From Lingula anatina (Eukaryota; Brachiopoda; Lingulata; Lingulida; Lingulidae), in the NCBI RefSeq assembly GCF_001039355.2, contig NW_019775615.1:87410-151409 (forward strand): 64,000 bases of DNA, given 5' to 3'. Within the stretch, counting starts at the first letter, position 1; every line of letters begins with the position of its first letter. A model generated the notes under the pieces. That model saw only the letters and a program-made list of their open reading frames with translations. It had not been told where the DNA came from and made no database searches. Made by a program: the position numbers and the translations under genes. Shown piece after piece: positions 12,882-30,238 of the stretch.

Positions 12882-15199
12882 CGCGTGTGTTATTTTACTA
12901 ATTACAGTTTGCGGCAGTGAGTGAATAAATGAGGACGTATGCCATCGCGTGTGGACGAGTGTTTATTTGTATGTGCGCGTTCGTTTCTGACCTCGCTTAA
13001 ATATTCATATTTCATACGTCGATAAGAAAGTTGATTGGCAGACACACGCTAATAAATAGGGTGACCCATGGTTACGTACAAGTAACGTCAAACATTACAG
13101 ATCATAATATTCGTGTTATTAATAGGCAACAGTATGTTATTACAGGTTCTAATTTCCCCATACGGAATACAGTGCTGTACATGAAATAAGATTTGTAAAA
13201 TCAACAAATTTTATAATAAAGATAGCGCCCGAACTCGAGTGTTACCACCTCGCGCGCCGATTTCAACTTAAAGCTCAGCCGTTCGACTTCCACAAAACAC
13301 TACTGTTTGTGTCTTTCAAAATTCCTGCCTCAGGACCTACCAGTGCACTCATAAAATAAAATATAGGTGACTACACGCTATCATACACGCACAAAAGACA
13401 GATGCACAGAGGACATCTAGACACGCTGGCACGAAAATACACGCACGCGCGCACACACACACACACACCCTTCGGTCTGGTGCTCACTACTCACCGTCTC
13501 TGGTTTCAATAACAGCATCAGTGCGCTTGATAACTTCTTTAAAAAGTAGTACTTACTGTGGGTTGAATGCCTATTCGACGTACATGTAGTTGTACATGTA
13601 CGCCATGCTGTTTATCGCGATAAATAACAATTAGCAACTTAATTTGAAATTAAGCGGCACAATTCCCTCACAGTAGTAACATGTGGATGATAGAGAAGAG
13701 CATTAGGATGCTATTCATATTCAACAACGAACATAACAAGCCTTACCTGTAACCCGTCGTAAAGTATGCTACATCTCGCAGTAATAAATTATACAGTCAA
13801 TGAAGATTTAGCTTGTAAAAACACAGAAACAAAGGCACTGTACAGGAATGGCTGTCGGAGTAATCAATTTTTTTATGTATTTAAGTACAAGAAAGAAAAC
13901 TAAGAAAACGCAACACAGACCAAGTTATGTGTGTGCATGAGAGAGAGAAAGAGAGAGATAGCTTTAACATGTGTTAGACAGATTAAACCGCTGCACCGAG
14001 TCGTTAAGGCTAAGGTCACGCAACACGTTATCCAGGGCAAGGGCCTCAATGATGGCCATTAATATTGTATATGATGTGCTGCTGAGGTAAATATGGTATA
14101 CACAGGCGAGCGACTGGTCATCACATTGGATATATCCGGAAAATGACAAATACAAAATGAAATCAAAGTTTTTGTAATTCATCTGTTGTTCACTTTACTA
14201 TTTCAATATTTTAATTTCAAGATCATACAACGTCTTTCGCAACAATCTTTATCAAATAAAATTAATAATGATGTGTACTTGGATAGGCCCCAAATTGTTA
14301 AAGCGCGTATGTATGCTATGTCAGACATTACAAACAATGTACATTCTCAGGGTGAACCAGAACGAAAATTGTGATTTTTTCTGTATTCTGCTGCCATTAA
14401 AAGCGCCAGTGGCACATCTTCTACAGTATATTTCGCTCATTTTCCTGCACAGTTCCAATCTAAATGTTTTAATGCGATATATTTTGACCACGCACTGCCA
14501 AACATATTAAAAACTTGCTGCATCTGGGTTATTTTAAATTTTCAGCAAGGTCCTTGACACTAAGAGAAAGGTTGGTTCGCTCGTGTCTTAACTGAGTAAA
14601 GATAATAATAGCAAAGATAGACGTTTCAGCCTGTCTCAAAATTTTACCTGTCCGCTTTCCTGTTAGTTCTCTGTACAACAGTTGGATACAAATAAGCGCT
14701 TGTCTTTCCCGACTTCAACTCGGTCTCCTTCCTGAGGCTAGGGAAATGCATAACTGCCCTCGTTCTTAACTCTACTGGTGTGAATTTACATGGAGTTATA
14801 TGCCCTTACTTCCCTCTACCGGGGTCGCAGATCAATTATGTGCACTTTTCTCCAACTAGGCAAAATGCGCCATGAATTAACCAGAGACAAATCTGTTAAT
14901 ATTTAATGGAGAATCAATCTGTATCCCTAGTAGAGGGTAAATCGCTACCACATACTCGGTCAACAGTGTCCTAGGAGTCAGAAAGCAGAATATTTGAACA
15001 CAATGCTTAATAACATACAGCGCCGTATTATACACATGTAAACGAATAATAAACAAAAATTCGGAAAAAAGACTAAGATATATCGTGCAGTTAAATTTGT
15101 TTTACTATATTGCATACGTATTACACTGTATGTTACATACATGGCGTGTGCCTATAGACCGACGATTGAGACAGTCATGATAACACTACCGTTTTTCTT
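11460..15199. other. Intergenic stretch, no gene seen
   Basis: AT-rich sequence with a GT/GC microsatellite at 12840, a short CA tract near 13448-13468 and a GA tract near 13939-13959. It may contain 5' untranslated exons of the arrestin gene, which cannot be recognised by eye. Small open frames show no domain. Confidence 0.4.
12840..12890. repeat. (GT)n(GC)n microsatellite
   Basis: About 33 bases of GT continuing into alternating GC and back to GT; alternating purine-pyrimidine tracts like this can adopt Z-DNA. Confidence 0.95.
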
Positions 15200-16260
15200 T
15201 GTTATTTGGATAGCTCACGAAGAAAAATAATTGAGATGTTGTTATAACAACCTGTCCATCGCCCAACAGAATATCGACGTTTATAAACACAGAGGTAATT
15301 TGTTTCAGTTAAAGAACTAGGTGTTCCAAAATTTCTTGTCGATGTTAATGCTGTTGCGCCACTCACCCTCTTGCTGTGAGTCGCTTCCGCCAATCCAGGC
15401 CATTGAACTTTTTAGCGTACCTGAAATTGTTACATGTTTATTATCTTTCAAATCCACACAGGCAATGTATTATTTATCGAAAGATTGATTGAACAAATGT
15501 ATTCCCAAAAATTGAAGATCATATGTTTTCATAAAGGTTGCGGAGAAGGCAGGTTGACTCGTATAAAAATGTGTACAGCGCATCTAGACTAATCTTCCAT
15601 ATTTTTCGTCAACAATGGTAATGTTACACTTTGAACTCATTTTATGCGTCGAAAAACATGTACTCGCTACTTCTCTTCAAAATGTCAGCCGTGATGCTCT
15701 GTTCACTTCTCGAGGGGATTTCTGCCAAGCAGCCACCTCTCTGTTCGCAAAGCATGCGGTCAGGACTTCAAAGTGTTTCTTAACAGATAGTCACCGAGAC
15801 TCTCAAATTGTGGAGGATGTTTTGGTCCTATATTATACAAACGCCAAGGTTAGAGTGTAAACATTATTTTACTAATTACAGGTAAACCGAGAGAACACGC
15901 GTCCCAACCCCGTTTCTGGGAGCCGTCATTGCATATAGCACATTTAATAAAATAGAGATGATGAAATAGATTTAAATTTCTTTTTAATCATTTTTTCACA
16001 ATTCTATAGCATTCTGAATCCAGATATGTTGCATGTATACAACACTATTGCTGTATACAAAGATTAATTAATGACAAGACTCTAATCAGCGGAATAAGGT
16101 GCACTTATGAAATCTGGTTGTGGTCGGAGGAAGCTGGCTGACTTGTAGTCTAGCAGGAGTTGTGGTTGTGGGTACACGGGTTGCATTCGTAGCAGTTGTT
16201 TTGGCTGTGGTTGCGGGTAGGCCTACGTTTACGCAGCTGCTGAGGTTTACACTCCAAGTA
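15200..16260 (-). pseudogene. Decayed tandem copy of the C-type lectin gene
   Basis: Three blocks match, in order and orientation, exons 2-4 of the intact lectin gene just upstream. Block 16255-16100 matches the Thr-rich exon but has a 7-base net insertion near GTAAACGTAGGCCTA that shifts the frame, and later an in-frame stop. Block 15835-15660 matches the first half of the lectin domain, but the Cys of the KCPP motif has become His, and after a deletion the frame hits TGA at the position of the SWQGAKG segment. Block 15420-15200 matches the second half (WIGG-like start AWIGGSDSQQEG), lacks part of the RWRWVSS segment and meets TAG after KKFWNT. No copy of the signal-peptide exon is visible. 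It is a dead partial duplicate, old enough to have several lesions. Confidence 0.85.
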
Positions 16261-16741
16261 CATGTTCTTTATTGAATAATACAGAAAAGAAGTTTACTTA
16301 AAGATAAATGTATCTTCATTACGAGAGTGAAGCAAAATCTAGAAAAAGATTACTCAAAAAAGGAATTTGGTTCGTAATCCTGCGAAGGTTGTTTGGCTAT
16401 GATATACCTTGGGGGAAAGGTGGAATTTGAAGGAAAATTACATTTTAATACAATATGGAAGAGTATAACGTTCGTTTTGTGGACTCTTTACATGAAAAGA
16501 TTATCGCTTGCGCCTGGGTACTTATAGATATGTATAGCTCAGGTCACGTTATCTTTGTACGTTATCGTCTGTCCTAAACACAAAACTTACGGAAACTAGT
16601 ACTACATATAGCCGAACATTGGAAAAGGTAATGCAAATCTAAAGCAACAATGTAAATCTTGTACGATCCGTTGTGGAGAAACTGAACAATTGGTGAATAT
16701 AAAAATCAGAGAAACGCTGATATAATGTCATGCATTTTTAG

Positions 16742-16747
16742 TTTATT
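16742..16747 (-). terminator. Candidate polyadenylation signal of the C-type lectin gene
   Basis: AATAAA on the minus strand, about 115 bases after the lectin stop codon. Confidence 0.45.
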
Positions 16748-16860
16748 GTGTTCGTCTAATGTTACACAAATCGCGGGACTTAATTTCAATTTCGCCTTAT
16801 AATGTAACATGCACAGTATCAACGATCTTAAAAGAATGATACAGTAACCATACAGATATT

Positions 16861-18835
16861 TCAATTATTGGGAGTAAACTCACAAATAAAAGGAAGGTTG
16901 GCGGAGTTTATACAATCATTCAATCGCCCGATAAAATTTCCGTATGTCTTCACACACAAATAATTTTGTTCGGTCGAACCATTAGGCTCTCCCGGTTGCC
17001 AAAACGCCTTGTCTATAATGGTGTTGCTGCTCACCCAGCGCCATCTTCCCTCTTGTTGTGCGTCGTTTCCACCAATCCAGGCATGATCTCTCACAGTAGC
17101 TGAAACAGATGTCAGTTATTTATTTATTTATTTATTATTATTGTATTTTTCATATTATTTATTATTATTATTGTGTTTTTTATATTATTATTTATTATTA
17201 TTATTATTTTTGAAATATACCCATGTTATAAGAAATTGTAGTCCATAATTATTTATTGAAGATTTATCGAACAAACTTATTTCTAAAACCTCAAGATTAT
17301 GTGTTTTACGATAAAGATGGGGGGGGGGGGGGTAAACTATATTCAAATCGGAGATATGTGACATATCTTTCAATTTTTTCAGCAACGTGAGTATTAAAGG
17401 GGGGTCCTGCACTTATCTAAAAAACATTTACTCACTATTTCTCTTCATAATGTCTGCCATGATACTCTGTTCACTGGCGGAAGTGATTTCTGCCAAGTAG
17501 CCACCTCTCTGTTCACAATACCCTTTAGCACCCTGCCAGGACGTCTTGAAGTTCATAAATATATAGCAACTACCACCGAGGCTCTCGGATTTTGGAGGAC
17601 ATTTTGGACCTTTGTTATATAATATAATATAATATAATATAATATAATATAATATAATATAATATAAAAACGCCATCTACAAAATATTGCATTTCTCTTA
17701 GTTACATGTGGATCAAGATAACACTTGAATCTCGTATAGGTTTTCTTATGGTCCTAAACAGATGATGAAATAAATGTTTTTTTTTCCAATTAAATCTCTG
17801 TAATAGTTGGTATTCAAAATTCGAAATATGCTACATGTATGAAACACACTGTGGCATTAACTTGAATTCACAACAGGTTATTATCAATGAAAGCAAGTGC
17901 ACTTATGAAATAAAGCCCCGTGCGTACTTTTGGTTGTGGTCGGAGGAAGCTGGGTTGTAGTAGGAGTTGTGGTTGTGGTTGTGGTTGTGGTCGTAGGAAG
18001 CTGGGTTGAAGTCGGAGTTGTGGTTGTGGTTGTGGGTACACGGGTTGCATTCGTAGCGGTTGTTTTAGCTGTGGTTGCGGGCACTGTGCGCTGCTGCTGA
18101 GCCTTACACTCCAAGTACATGTTCTTTAAATATTACAGAGGTAAATTTTACGAATATGAATTGATAAAGTTAAATGACAATTATAATCTTTGATTTTTCC
18201 GAGGAAAAATGCATTTGTTAAAAATAGTAGGCCTACGCTTAAAAAAATCGTATGTCGCTAAAGAGGGATGCTCTTTCGAGTTAAATGAAGGGCTAGTTAC
18301 CATATTTAAAGGTGAAGTATGTTATAAGGAAAAGTGCATTTGTTTAAAATAGTACATATAAAAGCTCGAATTACGCTAAAGACGGGATGCACTTTCGAGT
18401 AAAATGAAGGGCTAGTTACCAAATTCAAAAAGGTGCCAAAATATGTAATTATTGACTGTGCTTAGAATTGACGGGGGATGCAAATCTACAATTGGACCTG
18501 AAAGAACAATGAAACCTCGAACAAAGAACATGTTAAACTGAACCAAACTGCAAACTTCCAACCTTTAAGTGGTCCAAATTAGCGCGTGCCAAAGCGAGTT
18601 CTAGATCAATGTCGTAGGTAGCCGACTGTCCGGACTGTCGTCTGCCAATAAGCGAATGTGTTCCCAGGACGTCAACCACTTTGCGGCATTCCTTGAATAA
18701 CATATCATTCATGGATTTTATCCGAAACGTCAAATTGTACAACTGCATCTTTTTCAAGAAATCATTTTGAGAATCTGAAAAAGTTCCGGAGACGAATATA
18801 ACAAGAGCTACGAACACAGAGATGTGCGCCATCAT
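16861..18835 (-). CDS. Secreted C-type lectin with Thr-rich stalk (293 aa, 4 exons)
   Basis: Coding exons 18835-18563, 18123-17928, 17609-17436 and 17099-16861 (273+196+174+239 nt) join in phases 0, 1 and 1. Exon 1 gives a signal peptide (MMAHISVFVALVIFVSGTFS) and a short charged region; an upstream in-frame ATG exists, but this one gives the clean signal sequence. Exon 2 encodes a low-complexity Thr/Pro linker (about residues 115-156), a likely O-glycosylated stalk. Exons 3-4 form a long-form C-type lectin domain (about 160-290) with CPP...CYIF, CEQRGGYLAEI, WIGG (222-225), EPN (252-254) and paired cysteines C263, C277 and C287. EPN is the mannose-type calcium/sugar motif; the usual WND is LND (274-276), still with the calcium-binding Asn-Asp. 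Role inferred: extracellular calcium-dependent sugar recognition, perhaps in immunity. A broken copy lies directly downstream. Confidence 0.88.
17113..17214. repeat. (ATTT)n/(ATT)n low-complexity tract
   Basis: Interrupted ATTT and ATT repeats just upstream of the last lectin exon, in the intron. Confidence 0.85.
17616..17666. repeat. (ATAAT)n microsatellite abutting a lectin 3' splice site
   Basis: About ten ATAAT units. On the minus strand they read TTATA repeats and end six bases before the AG of the acceptor at 17611-17610, so they occupy the place of the polypyrimidine tract of lectin exon 3. Confidence 0.9.
18199..18430. repeat. Diverged tandem duplication of about 125 bp
   Basis: Blocks beginning near 18199 and 18328 share gaggaaaa/aaggaaaa-tgcatttgtt, cgctaaaga-gggatgc and the exact string atgaagggctagttacca. 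They lie in the first lectin intron and do not code. Confidence 0.75.
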
Positions 18836-19302
18836 TAATAAGGACAAATTGCTAAACAGGCCTATAGGAGAGGCTGTGTTGCTTTTCATTGATATGGGAT
18901 CCATAACTAGGTTAGGCAGAATGACGTATTTCATTGCAGCGGTCTTCGAAATTTCTTTGTCACACCATATTACATATGACTCAATGCTAGTCCATTAATA
19001 AAATTTTCTTGACTTATCGTCAATCCAAAATATAATAAATAATATCCTTACTTCTACTTCAACAAAATATTTGACACCAAGCAACCCCGGTGGCGGTGGG
19101 GATTTTTACTTATTTATTTTATTTTTGGGGAATAACAGTAAAACTGTAGCTTAACAGAAGGTTAGATTATTCTAAGTTGTTCAGAACTTTTAGTCGTGGG
19201 ATGATGAACATGATTTTCGGTTACATAGGGCAGGTTTAGGTTGTTTTACTATTTTTTGTTTTGCATTTTTTTTTTGTAATGCATCGGGGCACCCCAGTAA
19301 TC

Positions 19303-19435
19303 ATACTGCAGTAAAACACTTTTGGTAACTGAATTTACCTACGCCAGCTGCGTTTGTGAAATCAGTATATTATGATATTCCAGCTAGTAGAGCTGATAAA
19401 AACTTATCCCGTAATAGGAACGCAATGGGAACACT
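19303..19435 (+). repeat. Diverged dispersed repeat, copy 1
   Basis: Shares atactg, gtaaaacacttttggtaact, acctacgcca, ctgtgaaat-like and gataaaaaCTTAT-like blocks, in the same order, with 20749-20878. The order of short conserved blocks over about 130 bp points to an old interspersed element. No ends or target duplication are visible. Confidence 0.6.
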
Positions 19436-20748
19436 CACACCTGTTTCGTTTAGTATACATTTTGTCACCCTGATATTCAGAGGTCACTGAAAATTCACCT
19501 AATGCCTGTGCCGTATCTGTATGTGGTGTATTTTGTAAGGTTTGCTCAGAACGCCATAGTTCCAAATGCCCTACACTCACTCTTCTTCACAAAAATAGAT
19601 AAATGAGCAAAGCTCTATGCAACTAAGGATCACAGAACCATGCACGCTCCTCTTATGAAGGTTCTGTCACACCTAGCATGTAGCAGTAACGGACGAGAAT
19701 AATTTATCAATAGGTAGAAAAACGGAAGGAGTTTGTTCGTCATCCACGTCTCGAGTACACAGGCAAACACTTGTGTAAGTTCGCATATCCGAAGAGGGAT
19801 TAAATGCTTTAAGCATGTTAGAAAACAATTTTTATATCTTCATATAAATACGCTGGAAACAGTGGCTCAGAGTTGTGCGTATATAATCGATGTCACGTAT
19901 AATACACAGAGTCTTACCTATAATGTTTATTGTTTGTGTGAGGGTTTATTGGAATGGTACCGATATTTCCAAACTGTTTTTACAAGTTAAGCTGATCAAG
20001 TTTTTATTAATGTAGGACGAGGAGTATGCAAAAATCTCTCCCTGCATAAGCAAATGCGCTCAATTAAAAAAAACTACTTGTAATGTCGACTGAAACTCGG
20101 AGTAACAGCATATTTTGTTAACATCAGTTTACTGGTGCAGCTTTCATCAGAGTCTATCTTCCTTACAAAAGCTACAAATTTAATTGTTGCTTAAAAACGG
20201 CTCAAGGAGCGCAATTTTGTGAACCGTTTTAGATATGGAATACTGCAAATTGGTGGTGAAGGGAATGTTGAAGTTTTTAGGAAAATTGATTTTTTGTTAC
20301 ATAGGTCTAACATTCATATTTAATTAGACTCCTGTAAAACATGAGAAGTTTACCGTTTGACTGTAGCTTACCTCACGTAAACTGTGTTAACGGTCATCGA
20401 ATTCAAATAAGACACTCTCGCTGGGCTCTTGGATGAGTTTTCGAATAAAACAATATGCCCGATATTTAAAATTTACAGAAGTTATTGAGAAAAGCTAAAA
20501 TAATTTATGAAAACACATGGTTCAATCAGAAAATCCATATATTATATTTTATTTTAAAGCCATATATTAAAATAAGCCTGTCACATTTTTGTATATACGC
20601 CCTCGTCAAGGTGTATATATGTTGATGACGGAGAAAAAAGTTTTATAATGATAAATACTGGAACGGTAAGTTAAGAATTAGTACATTGCAGGGGAGGTAG
20701 GAAGATCTTGCACATTGAATCACAATATGGCTAGAAATCATGCAGCAG

Positions 20749-20878
20749 CGATACTGTGGTAAAATACTTTTGGTAACTAAAAAAACCTACGCCATCTGTG
20801 TCTGTGAAATCCATATAATCTCTTAGCTAGTCGAGGTGATAAAAATCTTATACTGTAAAAAGAACTCAATGAGAACGC
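20749..20878 (+). repeat. Diverged dispersed repeat, copy 2
   Basis: Second copy of the element at 19303-19435, in direct orientation, with several small indels between the two. Confidence 0.6.
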
Positions 20879-20970
20879 GCGCCTGTCCGTTTTATTTCGG
20901 TTTTGGGACACCTGTCTAAGACGGGAAAGACCGTAGGCTACATGTAGTTATTTGTCAGTGTTCCTCATAT

Positions 20971-21056
20971 TTAAAAGAACGACAACTGATCGTATGAGAT
21001 TCATACTTCACAATAAAGATATTGTAAAACAACTCATAGAAATATAATAAATTCCA
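20971..21056 (+). mobile_element. Relic of a TTAA MITE (left end only)
   Basis: From a TTAA at 20971 the sequence aligns for about 85 bp with the left end of the intact MITE at 42478-42805, sharing CGTATGAGAT, TTCACAATAAA and AACTCATAGAAATATAATA. The right end is missing; the THAP-bearing TTAA unit begins about 60 bp further on. Confidence 0.6.
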
Positions 21057-21118
21057 AATTCTAAAATCGTCGTTTACCCAGTGAGCGTGTGTGCTGGGAG
21101 TCTAAAGGGGAAGCTTAA

Positions 21119-22506
21119 AGGTATACTGTGATGAAAAAACGGGTTAAAACTATCCATTAGGTGCCCAAAAGTCATTTTTGAGTAATGAAAAAAAGTTCTT
21201 ACGTTTATTTAGTTTTTAAAGCCGATTTTATGCAGGTGTGAATTTAGTTTATGATACTCCCGCGTGGTGGTGCTTTGAGGCGAGTGACGTCACTTGCGTC
21301 GAGGCTCAGAAAGCCATATCCGATTCAGCTATCCGCTTGCTAGCAGTGCAAACTAAAAGCGATACACGCAATTGATTACTACATGATCATTTATAAATTC
21401 AAACTTTTGAAGATAGATACACAAAAGAAGATTAATTCCCTACGTGGTTATCATTTATTAACCAACAAAATACACCAAAACTTTGTTAACAGTAAAGGTT
21501 TGGAATCAGGGCAGCAAACATAGTTTTTCACACATGCCCATCTGTCGCGTCGGCTGAACGTTCTTATCCCGACTGATAAGAGAAAGTTACCTTATAATGC
21601 AGGTGTGACAGCTAACATTATTTTTCACACCCGTGCAGTTTACCAGTGTCATTCCGGGAGAGCCAGGGCAGTGGACAAAAGGCCAAAGATATTGGACTGA
21701 TAGCATCAGACACTACATTTCACACCTCTGCAACTTACCTCGCTACTTCCGCTTTACACGTGATCAGTGCAGCAGTATGTCGAGTAAAAATTTGAGTCCA
21801 CTATCATGTTAATATTAAAGTTTTCACTAAAATAACCAGAAAATTCGACAACGTAATTCTGCTACGAACTTTTTTTGGGCTCTAGAAGCTGCTCTCTTCT
21901 TCCTTTCGACGGCCGCATCATGCACACATCCTACAGGTAAGACTCTCGTCGGCAGCGCTCTGGCATTTACTGTCGCATTTTGGTACTCCGAAAAATCGAA
22001 TATACTGGGTACAGCATCATCTTTTAGTTTTCTCCGTGCTTTTCCACCGCACAATTCAGCTCGCAGGTCACGTACGAAGCATTCCGGCTCGAAGTGGTCG
22101 CTACAGATCCTCGCGTGTTTTGACACTGTGCTGGGATTTTTTAACTTCAGAGAATTGAGCCAAATTTTACGTTTTGCGGCATCCGCAGGCAGGATATAAT
22201 AGCAGATGTCTTTCTTATCGTTACCTACATTACGGCACCCGGGAGCAACACAACTTTGCGGCATTTTGTTTTTCTGACACCTGGATGTTTAGTCACCTAC
22301 TGCATATTATATACTATTACTAGTACAGCTGTGGGAAGCTACTACCCGGGTTACGTCACTAGAAACTGACCAATCAGAATTTTCTCATCTAAATCTCATC
22401 TTTTCTCTCTAAAACTTAAAAAGAACAATTTTTTGACGTGGATTTATAGTTTTTATACTGTAAAAAAAGCAGTGAACGCTATGTGTTCCTAGAGCGCAGT
22501 AGGCCT
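21119..22506. mobile_element. TTAA-flanked transposon-like unit carrying a THAP ORF
   Basis: A segment of about 1.39 kb lies between TTAA copies at 21115-21118 and 22507-22510. The left end reads AGGTATACTGTG and the right end, inverted, AGGCCTACTGCG (9 of 12 match). A motif close to TGCAGGTGTGA recurs inside the non-coding half: 21231, 21599, and inverted at 21625-21638 and 21720-21732. The one clear ORF encodes a THAP domain (21827-22264, minus). TTAA target sites together with THAP-bearing transposases are known from the Kolobok superfamily. No catalytic domain is visible, so this would be an internally deleted derivative. The ends are short and imperfect, so the boundaries are a proposal. 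Confidence 0.55.
21827..22264 (-). CDS. THAP zinc-finger domain protein, 145-aa ORF
   Basis: The N-terminal THAP domain is complete by motif: C5 and C10 (CVAPGC), P26, W35, C54 and H57 (CSDHF), and the closing AVPSIF motif near residues 85-90. THAP domains are C2CH zinc fingers that bind DNA, found in chromatin regulators and in P-element and Kolobok transposases. After the domain come only about 50 basic residues (AAVERKKRAASRAQKK) before a stop. The ORF is a single exon whose ATG follows an A-rich leader. It sits inside a TTAA-bounded unit, so it is more likely a transposase fragment than a host regulator, although a short host THAP protein or a gene with unseen downstream exons remains possible. 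Confidence 0.75.
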   Translation of the reverse strand: MPQSCVAPGCRNVGNDKKDICYYILPADAAKRKIWLNSLKLKNPSTVSKHARICSDHFEPECFVRDLRAELCGGKARRKLKDDAVPSIFDFSEYQNATVNARALPTRVLPVGCVHDAAVERKKRAASRAQKKFVAELRCRIFWLF

Positions 22507-22982
22507 TTAAAGGGGATTAAAAGCGACAGTTAGGGATTCCATACCGCCGTTTCTCCTCTACTCCTACCCATTTGGTTCATGTGGTTTCCAAAAGTTTCCT
22601 AGGCGAGAATAGACTCTTATCTGGTGGGCATCTCGATAGTCCGAAGGCTCGTTGGTCCGAAGGTTCATTGGTCCGAAAAATGGTAACAATAGACCTTCTG
22701 ACTCATCTGTATCATTTTCTTTAAAAAAAGAATTAAAAAAAAAACATAAGGATAACAAGGTCTCCCACGAAATCGTAAATTGTTATCATATAGGGCCTGG
22801 TTCTGGGTTTAGAAAACGTAACCTTATAAATATGATATTCTTCGCCTAACAGGCGCTGTGACAACTATCCATTCACACGATCCAAACATCATGTCACTGA
22901 AAATTGTGTTAGTTGAGCACGCACCCATTGTGCAACAGCATTTCGTGATTTTTGGGTCAAGGTCACCTTGTAGAACTTCAGC

Positions 22983-30238
<7,256 letters not shown>

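Larger units (their letters stand above)
18836..20970. other. Intergenic stretch with dispersed repeat copies, no gene seen
   Basis: Upstream flank of the lectin gene. No gene is recognised. It holds two copies of a diverged repeat (19303-19435 and 20749-20878). Confidence 0.4.

Noticed and set aside
13964-14182. 72-codon minus-strand ORF between the arrestin and lectin genes
   Set aside because: Varied composition but no recognised motif, no splice partner and no second copy; not enough to call a gene.
22558-22758. Short minus-strand ORF upstream of GOT2 containing repeats of ggtccgaag
   Set aside because: It is a small tandem repeat (gttggtccgaag/attggtccgaa) plus T-rich sequence; no domain.
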